Assembly: GCF_022538115.1 (NCBI RefSeq)
Contig: NZ_JAKZAL010000007.1
Span: 124,001-188,000 of the forward strand
Length of the DNA: 64,000 nucleotides
Source of the DNA: Cognataquiflexum rubidum
GTDB lineage: Bacteria; Bacteroidota; Bacteroidia; Cytophagales; Cyclobacteriaceae
Direction: 5' to 3'
Positions within the stretch are counted from its first letter, which is position 1, and every line of letters begins with the position of its first letter. Under the pieces are notes generated by a model. That model had not been told where the DNA came from. It saw only the letters and a list, made by a program, of their open reading frames with translations, and searched no databases. Shown here one piece after another: positions 9,195-17,327 of this stretch. The position numbers and the translations under genes were made by a program.

Positions 9195-10224
9195 TTATCC
9201 TGGAGAATAGTAATTCTGTCCGGGGATTTGTTGGGCTTTTTCGACTACATCTTTTATGATTTCATCCAACTCGTGGGCAGAATTGGTCAAATGCTTCAAA
9301 AAATCTTTGGTTTCATCCATTTCCATATCCTCTCTTTGAATCAGGTCAACGATTCCCATCAGTCTTGAAAGAGGTGCTCTGAGTATATGAGACTGTATCC
9401 AAGCGATGTCCCGGAGCTTCTCATTTTGTTCTTCAATGGCTTCAAGGTACTTCAGTTTGGCGGTGATGTCGTGGGCCAATACAAGTCGGCAGCTTCTTCC
9501 CTGAAATTCGATTGCATTAGAATGGGTTTCGACCCTTATCAAAGTCCCGTCCTTTTTGAGATGATTTACAATTACCCTGAGGTGTTTTGGATTTTCTTTG
9601 CGGACAGAATCCATAAGATTTTCCAAATATTCTAATTCCTCTTTTGGCCGGATATCCCTGATTGTCATGCGCATAAATTCCACTTGGCTGTATCCATAAT
9701 GCCCGATCGCAGCTTGATTTACATTCAGAAATTCAAGAGTCTCCACATCAAAGACCCACATAGGTTGAGGGCTAAGCTGAAAGAGGTCTGCATATCTTTG
9801 TTCGGATTCCTGTAACCGTACAAAATTCTTATTCCTCTCAATATTGTAGATTATACTTTTGAAGAGAATAGTGGGACTCAAATCATCTTTGAGAAGGTAA
9901 TCCGAAATTCCCATCGAGAGAGATTTGATGGCGAAGTTGGCATCCACATAACCGGTGAGAACGATTATTGGGACATTTTCTGCAATAGTTATCATTTCCC
10001 TGACTAATTCTAAACCGCTTTTGTCAGGTAGCGACAAGTCTAAAAGTATGACATCAAATTTTATTCTTTTTTTTTGTAAGAATTTCTTTGGCTTCCCTAA
10101 AATCTTCCATCCTGATGAGGACAGGTCCGGAAATCATATCTTCCAGATATTCTTCTATCAGAATGAAATCACCGTGATTATCCTCAATTACCAATATTTG
10201 ATATGATTTTTTATAATTTACCAT
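9195..10224 (-). pseudogene. REC-PAS-H-box signalling protein split by a frameshift in an A9 run
   Basis: Read from ATG at 10224, the frame encodes the start of a receiver domain (ILVIEDNHGD) but stops at a TGA just past a run of nine A (T9 on the plus strand, 10067-10075). Dropping one A joins it directly to KFDVILLDLSLPDKSGL, the receiver phosphoacceptor region. The frame then runs on through a PAS domain and a DHp-like H-box (QSHILRAPLSRL) to the stop at 9195. The joined product would be 342 residues. It has no HATPase domain, so it is not a complete kinase. The break could be a true mutation, a homopolymer sequencing error, or a slippage site (A9 is slippery for polymerases). Nothing nearby identifies a partner. 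Confidence 0.75.
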
Positions 10225-10613
10225 TTACTAAGTGAGGCTGAGGGTCAATAAAACAGTGAACTTTTGGTTCTTCTGATTAAACCAATAAAGTAAAACTAAG
10301 TATTTATCGCCATTTAAAACGGATTCATTTTTTTAATTTCAAATTTGGATTTTAAAAATCCGACCTGATAGTAAATGAATCCATTTTGATTTTTAAGCAT
10401 ACAGCGTGCCAATTTGATTTTGGGAGCATGCGAGAATTTTTCCTTTTTGGTCTTTGTGGTTTTTACATTTTTTACCAAAGCAAGTTTATCGTAACTCATT
10501 TCTTTTTCTGCTTTTTGACCCCTTTTGATTTAAATGTAAAAACAGTAGTCAGATTACCTGAAAACATTATATTTGAAAATAATTCGGTCAAAAAAAGAAA
10601 TTATCTTTTGCAA

Positions 10614-10628
10614 TCGATTCCGAATCGA
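10614..10628. promoter_or_regulatory. 15-base perfect palindrome upstream of the sugar symporter
   Basis: TCGATTC-C-GAATCGA lies 25 bases before the symporter start. It is a candidate operator for a xylose- or xylan-responsive regulator, although no regulator gene is adjacent. A TATATTTG at 10568-10575 resembles the Bacteroidota -7 element TAnnTTTG, but I see no convincing -33 element. The rest of the 429-base gap 10225-10653 is AT-rich, with no credible gene. Confidence 0.35.
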
Positions 10629-10653
10629 AATCATTTACAATAAACCATAACCT

Positions 10654-12297
10654 ATGTTATTAGAACCCTTAGACCTCGCCGTATTTATCGGGTATTGCTT
10701 ACTGATTGTGGGCATGGGCCTTTTCGTTTCCCGGGAAAAGAAAGGCCATATCAAAGACTCCAAAGATTATTTTTTGGCTTCCAAAGCTTTGCCATGGTGG
10801 GCTGTAGGTGCATCGCTGATAGCATCAAATATCTCTGCCGAGCAATTTATCGGCATGTCGGGTTCAGGTTTTGCTATGGGATTGGCCATTTCCACCTACG
10901 AATGGATGGCAGCTGCCACACTTTTGGTGGTAGCCATATTTTTTCTGCCGGTGTATTTGAAGAAAGGCATCTACACCATGCCCGGATTCCTGTTGGACAG
11001 GTATGATACAAGGGTAAGGACCACAATGGCCATATTTTGGTTATTATTATACGTTTTCGTTAACCTGACTTCAGTCCTTTATCTAGGAGCATTGAGTTTG
11101 AATACAATTCTAAATGTCCCAATGACATACGGGATCATAGGCTTGGCACTATTTGCCATGGTCTACTCCATCTATGGGGGTCTTAAGGCAGTTGCTTGGA
11201 CGGATGTGGTACAGGTAGTCTTCCTGATTGCAGGAGGTTTGGCCACGACTTACATCGCACTTCAGATTGTGGGAAGCGGGGATGCTTGGGATGGTTTGGG
11301 TCTTTTGAGAAAAGAAGTTCCCGGTCACTTTTCTATGATCCTTTCCAAAGGTGAAATGATGATTCCTGATGGTAAAGGCGGTACAAGGGATGCTTATTTG
11401 GACCTTCCCGGTATCAGTGTATTGGTAGGAGGGATGTGGATTACCAACCTGAGTTATTGGGGATTCAACCAATACATTACCCAAAGGGCACTTGCCGCCA
11501 AGAACCTTGATGAGGCCCAAAAGGGGATGATCTTCGCAGGATTTTTGAAATTGCTGATGCCTTTGATAGTCGTTATTCCGGGAATTGCCGCTTACGTGAT
11601 TGTAAAGAATAACATTGATCCGAGTTTTATCGCATCGATGAATGATCCGATTACAGGATTGATCAAATCAGATAGGGCTTATCCGACATTGCTTCAGATT
11701 CTGCCGGTAGGACTAAAAGGACTGGCATTTGCAGCCTTGACTGCAGCGATTGTATCTTCCTTGGCATCTATGGCCAACAGTACTTCTACGATCTTTACGA
11801 TGGATATCTATAAGCAGTACATCGACAAAAATGCATCTGAGACCAAACAGGTAAGAGTAGGTAGGTTGGCAGCTTTGGTGGCTTTTGTTGTCGCTGCGAT
11901 TGTAGCTCCGGCATTGGGTTCTTTGGATCAGGCATTCCAGTTTATTCAGGAATACACCGGTTTTGTTTCTCCGGGTGTGTTTGCGATTTTCTTCTTTGGG
12001 GTATTCTGGAAAAAAACAACTTCCAATGCTGCTTTGACGGCAGCCATTTTGACAATTCCATTGTCCACTATTTTGAAATTCAGTTTGCCAAACCTGCCAT
12101 TCCTTGATAGGATGGGTGTCGTGTTCTTGGTTATTTCTGCCTTGATTATTGCCATCAGTTTGTATGAAGGCAAAGGAAAAGACCATCCAAACGGCATTGA
12201 TATCAACAGGGAACTCTTTAAAACAAGCACTACCTTCAAAATCGGAGCTATCCTTATTTCAGGTATTACAGCAGCACTTTACATTATATTCTGGTAG
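10654..12297 (+). CDS. Sodium:solute symporter (SSS family), probable xylose/Na+ symporter
   Basis: This 547-residue inner-membrane protein has about 13-14 hydrophobic segments and SSS-family signatures of the SGLT branch: SNISAEQFIGMSGSGFAMG (around 58-76), the YGGLKAVAWTDVVQ stretch after residue 170, and a C-terminal GxxxxxFFGVFWKK region. Known relatives couple Na+ entry to uptake of sugars. It is followed 12 bases later by xylulokinase and then xylose isomerase, so it very probably imports xylose. It is the first gene of the plus-strand xyl unit. A palindrome just upstream may control the unit. Confidence 0.88.
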   Translation: MLLEPLDLAVFIGYCLLIVGMGLFVSREKKGHIKDSKDYFLASKALPWWAVGASLIASNISAEQFIGMSGSGFAMGLAISTYEWMAAATLLVVAIFFLPVYLKKGIYTMPGFLLDRYDTRVRTTMAIFWLLLYVFVNLTSVLYLGALSLNTILNVPMTYGIIGLALFAMVYSIYGGLKAVAWTDVVQVVFLIAGGLATTYIALQIVGSGDAWDGLGLLRKEVPGHFSMILSKGEMMIPDGKGGTRDAYLDLPGISVLVGGMWITNLSYWGFNQYITQRALAAKNLDEAQKGMIFAGFLKLLMPLIVVIPGIAAYVIVKNNIDPSFIASMNDPITGLIKSDRAYPTLLQILPVGLKGLAFAALTAAIVSSLASMANSTSTIFTMDIYKQYIDKNASETKQVRVGRLAALVAFVVAAIVAPALGSLDQAFQFIQEYTGFVSPGVFAIFFFGVFWKKTTSNAALTAAILTIPLSTILKFSLPNLPFLDRMGVVFLVISALIIAISLYEGKGKDHPNGIDINRELFKTSTTFKIGAILISGITAALYIIFW

Positions 12298-12309
12298 AAT
12301 TTATCAAGC

Positions 12310-13800
12310 ATGAGAAGATTATTGATTGGATATGATATCGGGAGTTCTTCGGTAAAAGCTACCCTTTTGGATGCTGATACCGGCAAAGTAGTGGCTTCTG
12401 AAGGCTTGCCAAAAGTGGAAATGACGATTTCTGCCCCGCAAAAAGACTGGGCGGAACAGGATCCTGATATGTGGTGGAAGTATATCATAGATACCACCCA
12501 TGCAATTGTCAAAACAGGAAATATTCAAAAAGGCGAATTAAAAGCCATAGGGATTTCCTATCAGATGCACGGTTTGGTTTGTGTGGATAAAAGCGGCAAA
12601 GTTATCCGTCCTTCCATCATTTGGTGTGACAGCCGGGCTGTTGGGATAGGGAACAAAGCTTTTCAGGAATTGGGAGAAGAATATTGCCTTCCCCATTTGC
12701 TGAATTCTCCGGGAAACTTTACGGCATCCAAGCTAAAGTGGGTCAAGGAAAACGAGCCTGAGCTTTATGCGCGCATCCATAAAATTATGCTTCCCGGTGA
12801 TTATATCGCCATGAAGCTTTCCGGTGAAATCAAAACTTCTGAGACAGGTCTTTCAGAGGGGATTTTCTGGGATTTTAAGTCAAATGGATTGTCCAAAAAG
12901 CTATTGGAATACTACGGGATCGATGAATCCCTGATCGCAGACATAGTGCCTTCTTTCTCCTTTCAGGGAAATGTGAACGCCGAAGCTTCAGAAATTTTGG
13001 GAATAGAAGCCGGTGTGCCGATTACCTACCGTGCCGGCGACCAACCCAACAATGCTTTTTCCCTCAATGTATTGGAAGAAGGTGAATTGGCAACGACTGC
13101 AGGTACAAGTGGGACAGTTTATGGAGTAAGTACACGAGCGGTATATGACCCGAAATCAAGAGTAAATACCTTTGTCCATGTCAACCACAAGCAGGAAGAT
13201 CCAAAATATGGTGTTTTGCTTTGTGTCAACGGGACGGGGATTTTGAATTCCTGGCTCAAAAAACTCCTGGGAGGTGAAAGCATTTCCTATCCTGAAATGA
13301 ATGACTTGGCAGCCCAGGTTCCGATAGGTTCTGAAGGGCTTAAGTTCATCCCATTTGGAAACGGTGTGGAAAGAATCATGGAAAATAAATCTGTGGATGC
13401 GCATCTTTCAGGCATCAATCTTCTTAAGCATGACAGGAGACATGTTCTCCGGGCAGGGCAGGAAGGGATAGTGGCTTCATTGACTTATGGATTTAGCATC
13501 ATGAAAGACATGGGCCTAAATCTCAACACTGTCAAAGCAGGAAGAGCTAATATGTTTTTGAGTCCATTGTTCAGGGAGGCTTTTGTGAACATGAACGGTG
13601 TCACTCTTGAATTGTATGATACTGATGGCTCTCAGGGAGCAGCACGGGGAGCAGGGATCGGTGCCGGAATTTATGACTCTCCAAAAGAAGCATTTCAGGG
13701 GCTCGACAAGCTTGCTTCGATAGATCCAAATCCTTCTTTGGTCAGTGCCTATAAGGAAGTTTACGAAAGTTGGTTGGATGCATTGAAAAAAGTGCAGTGA
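12310..13800 (+). CDS. xylB: Xylulokinase (FGGY family)
   Basis: It phosphorylates D-xylulose to xylulose 5-phosphate with ATP. The N-terminal phosphate-binding motif GYDIGSSSVKATLLD (8-22), the first-domain ISYQMHGLV stretch (substrate contact), GDQPNNAF (catalytic aspartate region), and TTAGTSGTVYG (ATP binding) follow the order seen in XylB. At 496 residues it is full length. It is cytoplasmic. It sits 12 bases after the symporter and 142 bases before xylA; the three genes form a xylose uptake and isomerase pathway unit. Other FGGY kinases are possible in principle, but the context decides for xylulose. Confidence 0.93.
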   Translation: MRRLLIGYDIGSSSVKATLLDADTGKVVASEGLPKVEMTISAPQKDWAEQDPDMWWKYIIDTTHAIVKTGNIQKGELKAIGISYQMHGLVCVDKSGKVIRPSIIWCDSRAVGIGNKAFQELGEEYCLPHLLNSPGNFTASKLKWVKENEPELYARIHKIMLPGDYIAMKLSGEIKTSETGLSEGIFWDFKSNGLSKKLLEYYGIDESLIADIVPSFSFQGNVNAEASEILGIEAGVPITYRAGDQPNNAFSLNVLEEGELATTAGTSGTVYGVSTRAVYDPKSRVNTFVHVNHKQEDPKYGVLLCVNGTGILNSWLKKLLGGESISYPEMNDLAAQVPIGSEGLKFIPFGNGVERIMENKSVDAHLSGINLLKHDRRHVLRAGQEGIVASLTYGFSIMKDMGLNLNTVKAGRANMFLSPLFREAFVNMNGVTLELYDTDGSQGAARGAGIGAGIYDSPKEAFQGLDKLASIDPNPSLVSAYKEVYESWLDALKKVQ

Positions 13801-13802
13801 TC

Positions 13803-13922
13803 AGTTTTCAGTCTCAGTGGGCTGTTTCAGTCGTAGTTGTCAGCCACATCAAGGAGTTGAGAAATACGTTTCCAAAATCTCAAATCTCAAATCTCACGTC
13901 TCACGTCTCAAATCTCAAATCT
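13803..13922. repeat. Two 7-bp-period stretches between xylB and xylA
   Basis: Just after the xylB stop is a CAGT-type stretch (13803-13846). A cleaner array follows at 13878-13922, about six units of ATCTCAA/ATCTCAC/GTCTCAC, ending about 20 bases before the xylA start codon. Copy-number change here would alter xylA leader length. Confidence 0.75.
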
Positions 13923-13942
13923 AAAAATAACCTATAAATACC

Positions 13943-15256
13943 ATGTCAAAAACCTATTTTCCAAACATCGACAAAATCAAGTTTGAAGGAAAAGGCTCCA
14001 AAAATCCATTTGCTTTCAAATATTATGATGAAAATAAAATTGTAGGAGGAAAGACCCTCAAAGAACACTTCAAGTTTTCAATTGCCTATTGGCATACCTT
14101 CTGTGCCACCGGTGCTGATCCATTTGGACCGGGAACCATGGAAAGACCTTGGGATGCCAATGCAGATGCAGTCCAAAGAGCCAAAGACAAGATGGATGCG
14201 GCTTTTGAATTTATCACCAAAATCGGTGCTCCGTATTATTGCTTCCATGACATTGACCTCATTGACGAAGGAAATTCTCTTTCCGAATACGAAAACAGGA
14301 TGCAGATCATCACGGATTATGCCAAGCAAAAGCAGGCAGAAACCGGGGTGAAGTTGCTTTGGGGAACAGCCAATGTATTCTCCAATCCACGCTATATGAA
14401 CGGTGCTTCTACTAATCCCGACTTCAATGTCGTGACTTGGGCAGGAACTCAGGTGAAGAATGCCATCGATGCCACCATCAAATTAGGCGGAGAAAATTAT
14501 GTGTTCTGGGGAGGAAGAGAAGGTTACATGTCCCTGTTGAATACCGACATGAAACGCGAAACCGAACACCTCGGAAGGTTTTTGACCATGGCTAGGGATT
14601 ATGCAAGAAAGAACGGATTCAAAGGAACATTCTTTATTGAGCCAAAGCCGATGGAACCTACCAAACACCAATATGATTATGATTCGGCGACAGTAATCGG
14701 TTTCTTGAGACATTTTGGATTGGATAAGGATTTCAAATTGAATATCGAAGTCAACCATGCGACATTGGCGGGCCATACTTTCCAACATGAACTTCAGGTA
14801 GCAGCTGATGCAGGGATGTTGGGGTCCATCGATGCCAACAGAGGAGATGCGCAAAACGGATGGGATACCGACCAATTTGCCATCAACCTTCAGGAACTGA
14901 CTGAGGCCATGTTGGTGATCCTTCAAGGCGGAGGATTAAAAGGTGGAGGAGTGAATTTTGATGCCAAGGTGAGAAGGAATTCCACAGACCTTGAAGATTT
15001 GTTCTTGGCACATATTGGCTCCATGGATGCTTTCGCAAGAGGCATGTTGATCGCCAATGACATCTTGGAAAACTCAGCTTACCTTGATCTGAGAAAGCAG
15101 CGCTACGCTTCTTTTGATGCCGGAAAAGGAAAAGAATTCGAAGAAGGAAAGCTGACTTTGGAGGATTTGAGAAGCCTGGCAGTTGCCAACGGCGAACCAA
15201 AACAAACAAGCGGCAAGCAGGAATTGTACGAAAATATCCTAAATGAATTCATTTAG
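13943..15256 (+). CDS. xylA: Xylose isomerase (class II)
   Basis: It interconverts D-xylose and D-xylulose using two divalent metals. At 437 residues it is the longer class II form. Catalytic H102 and D105 lie in CFHDIDL, and metal and catalytic residues are visible at E233 and K235 ([15 protein letters not shown]), E269 and H272 ([11 protein letters not shown]), D297 (SIDANRGD), D308 and D310, and D340. The enzyme is cytoplasmic. It is the last gene of the xyl unit, with a strong terminator 20 bases after the stop. A heptamer array sits directly before the start codon, and no Shine-Dalgarno is evident, as usual for Bacteroidota. Confidence 0.97.
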   Translation: MSKTYFPNIDKIKFEGKGSKNPFAFKYYDENKIVGGKTLKEHFKFSIAYWHTFCATGADPFGPGTMERPWDANADAVQRAKDKMDAAFEFITKIGAPYYCFHDIDLIDEGNSLSEYENRMQIITDYAKQKQAETGVKLLWGTANVFSNPRYMNGASTNPDFNVVTWAGTQVKNAIDATIKLGGENYVFWGGREGYMSLLNTDMKRETEHLGRFLTMARDYARKNGFKGTFFIEPKPMEPTKHQYDYDSATVIGFLRHFGLDKDFKLNIEVNHATLAGHTFQHELQVAADAGMLGSIDANRGDAQNGWDTDQFAINLQELTEAMLVILQGGGLKGGGVNFDAKVRRNSTDLEDLFLAHIGSMDAFARGMLIANDILENSAYLDLRKQRYASFDAGKGKEFEEGKLTLEDLRSLAVANGEPKQTSGKQELYENILNEFI

Positions 15257-15276
15257 GATTTAACCCATCATACATG

Positions 15277-15312
15277 AAAAAACCGTCTGGTGTGAACTAG
15301 ACGGTTTTTTTG
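15277..15312 (+). terminator. Rho-independent terminator after xylA
   Basis: A 12-base perfect stem AAAAAACCGTCT/AGACGGTTTTTT with a 10-base loop ends in a T run. Confidence 0.9.
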
Positions 15313-15319
15313 TTTGGAG

Positions 15320-16013
15320 CTAGGCTTATCCCGCTTCGGGGCTGTTTGTCGAAGGAGCCAAAATCAGGAGATTTCACTTAAGATTTCGGTAATTGAGATT
15401 CTCCAACTTATGAGACCCGTGACCGAAATACCGAAAAAACCGCTATTCTATCCATGGGCTGCGGTGCATGGAGATTTGAGAAAATATAAAACTAGGTTTA
15501 GCACCTTACCCATGGCTACAAATATTTCGCCCCGATGGGGCTTTTGCCAAGCTGTTTGGGGATTTGAATTCAGGTAAGGTTTAGGAAACTGGAATTTCCT
15601 ACTTAAAAGTAAACCTACTATGGAACAATAGCGAGAAGGAAGATCCGCCGCGGCGGACCGGGCCGGCGGTGGCACTGCGCAGGGGAGGATTAAAATTTCT
15701 TGAACTTTTTGGTTACTTTTTGTTTCAAGACAAAAAGTGACACGAGAAAAGATCGTCGAGATTTGGTCAAATATTTGAAAAAGAGAAAGGCGACCTTCCA
15801 AATGGATTAACTTCATAACCTTTCCTGTTTTTGGTGTCAAGACAATTCCTGACTTTCCCTTTTTGCTCCCAAAAACTAACGACATCCATTTTCTATAACC
15901 CCGAGCTGCGGTGCAAGGAAATTGGTTTGGATATAAAAATCAGAGAAGAACCTTGCACGGGCTAATATTATTCAGCCCGCTTCGGGGCTGTTGGTCGAAG
16001 GCGCCAAAATCGG
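15320..16013. repeat. Composite dispersed repeat, first locus
   Basis: This 694-base stretch has no credible gene. It consists of repeat blocks also found at 61.0-61.65 kb. Block A is GCTGCGGTGCATGGAG followed later by GCACCTTGCACGGGGCTA and CCCGCTTCGGGGCT (copies at about 15451-15543 and 15900-15997). Block B contains the hairpin ACTTTTTGTttcaaGACAAAAAGT (about 15713-15737) and a conserved tail to 15895. Within block A, GTGCAAGG and CCTTGCAC pair perfectly across about 32 bases, flanked by CCCG/GGG, so a structured RNA or cruciform is possible. The family is noncoding and of unknown function. Confidence 0.7.
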
Positions 16014-16058
16014 AATATTTCCCTCCCATTTGACTGTAGAAAAGTGCAATCATAAATT

Positions 16059-16093
16059 AAAAACACCGTCAAGAATCACTTGAAGGTGTTTTT
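16059..16093 (-). terminator. Terminator after the GH43 gene (possibly bidirectional)
   Basis: The stem AAAAACACC(G/T)TCAAG, 15 bases with one mismatch, has a 5-base loop and A/T runs on both sides. It lies 38 bases past the GH43 stop on the minus strand. Confidence 0.75.
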
Positions 16094-16096
16094 TTG

Positions 16097-16128
16097 TCTC
16101 AATTCTCAAATCTCACGTCTCAGATCTC
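16097..16128. repeat. 7-bp-period array, TCTCAAA family, at the GH43 stop codon
   Basis: The units TCTCAAT, TCTCAAA, TCTCACG and TCTCAGA form four and a half heptamers. They lie between the terminator and the GH43 stop codon and are the same family as the array before xylA. Confidence 0.7.
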
Positions 16129-16130
16129 CA

Positions 16131-17225
16131 TTACTTCCTCAAAGGCTCAATAGTCTGTATCGTTCCATCTTCATTGTGGACCAATTCGGTCATTTTGATA
16201 TTGCGGAGGTGGGTTTTGTTGGTCAATTCGGTATCGTGGTAGAAAATGTACCACTTGCCTTCAAACTCCACTATGGAATGGTGGTTGGTCCATCCCTGAA
16301 CAGGATTCAGAACTACTCCCTGGTAGGTAAATGGTCCATAGGGATTGTCCCCGATGGCATACGCAATATTGTGGGTATCTCCGGTAGAATAAGAAAAGTA
16401 ATATTTCCCATTGTACTTGTGCATCCAGGCCGCTTCAAAAAACCTTCTCACACTGTCTCCTGCCAAGATTGGATTGCCCAATGAATCCAGGATATTTACA
16501 TCCTTTGGGGCTTCAGCCATTTGCAACATATCTGAACTCAATTTTGCCATTTTCGGCATCAAGGAAGGTTCGTTTTTTGCAGGGATTCCATCAGTAGGGC
16601 CTTTACCAACAGGCTTGTATTTGTTGTCTCTATATTGTTGCAACTGTCCTCCCCAAATTCCTCCAAAGTAAAGGTAATAACTGCCATCTTCATCTTTGAA
16701 CACAGTAGGATCCATGCTGTAGCTTCCTTTGATAGCTTCGGGTTCGGCTTTAAATGGTCCGGCAGGATTATCCGCTACCGCAACCCCAATTCTGAAAATA
16801 TCATCCTTATCCTTTGCGGGGAAATAGAGGTAGTATTTACCGTCCTTTTCAGCCGCATCAGGTGCCCACATTTGTCTTTTGGCCCAAGGCACATCTGCCA
16901 CATCCAATGCTTTGCCGTGGTCAGTAATTTGGCCACCGGGCTTGTCCATGGAAAAAACATGGTAGTCCATCATATTAAAATGGGCACCCATATCATCTTC
17001 CACCACTTCGGATTCGACATCATGTGAAGGATAAATGTATATTTTCCCATCAAATACATGGGCTGAGGGATCTGCTGTAAATATTTCCGTTACCAAGGGA
17101 GCATTGAGATATTTGGATGGTTCTGGCGCCACGACGACTTTTTCCTCAGTTTTGGGTGAACAAGATAATCCCAAAAAGGATATTACAGTTGCTGTCGTAA
17201 ATGTTTTTACAAAGTGTTTTTTCAT
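16131..17225 (-). CDS. GH43-family glycosidase lipoprotein (beta-xylosidase/arabinofuranosidase type)
   Basis: A lipoprotein signal peptide ends at the lipobox LGLSC (C22). The five-bladed propeller carries the three GH43 acids: base D52 (ADPSAHVFDGK), pKa modulator D172 (SMDPTVFKDEDG) and acid E264 (FFEAAWMHKYNGK). At 364 residues it is a single-domain enzyme without the beta-sandwich of large xylosidases. It removes xylose or arabinose from xylo-oligosaccharides at the cell envelope; the exact linkage cannot be read. It is transcribed away from the sulfatase across a 102-base shared promoter region, and it sits next to the xyl genes, which supports a xylan role. Confidence 0.9.
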   Translation of the reverse strand: MKKHFVKTFTTATVISFLGLSCSPKTEEKVVVAPEPSKYLNAPLVTEIFTADPSAHVFDGKIYIYPSHDVESEVVEDDMGAHFNMMDYHVFSMDKPGGQITDHGKALDVADVPWAKRQMWAPDAAEKDGKYYLYFPAKDKDDIFRIGVAVADNPAGPFKAEPEAIKGSYSMDPTVFKDEDGSYYLYFGGIWGGQLQQYRDNKYKPVGKGPTDGIPAKNEPSLMPKMAKLSSDMLQMAEAPKDVNILDSLGNPILAGDSVRRFFEAAWMHKYNGKYYFSYSTGDTHNIAYAIGDNPYGPFTYQGVVLNPVQGWTNHHSIVEFEGKWYIFYHDTELTNKTHLRNIKMTELVHNEDGTIQTIEPLRK

Positions 17226-17327
17226 AGGTTATAGGTTTTTTGTTCCTTAAAAATAGGGATAACCCTTGATATTTCTTGATGATTTCCAATTATTTCAGGT
17301 ATCTTGATTGGAAGATCCCAAACCTGA

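Noticed and set aside
10314-10643. Open frames on both strands in the gap before the symporter
   Set aside because: They are short, rich in Phe and Lys from AT-rich DNA, and overlap each other and the candidate regulatory region.
15448-15885. Minus-strand open frame of 145 codons inside the dispersed repeat
   Set aside because: The corresponding frames are not kept in the copies at 61 kb, and the sequence is a repeat with hairpins.
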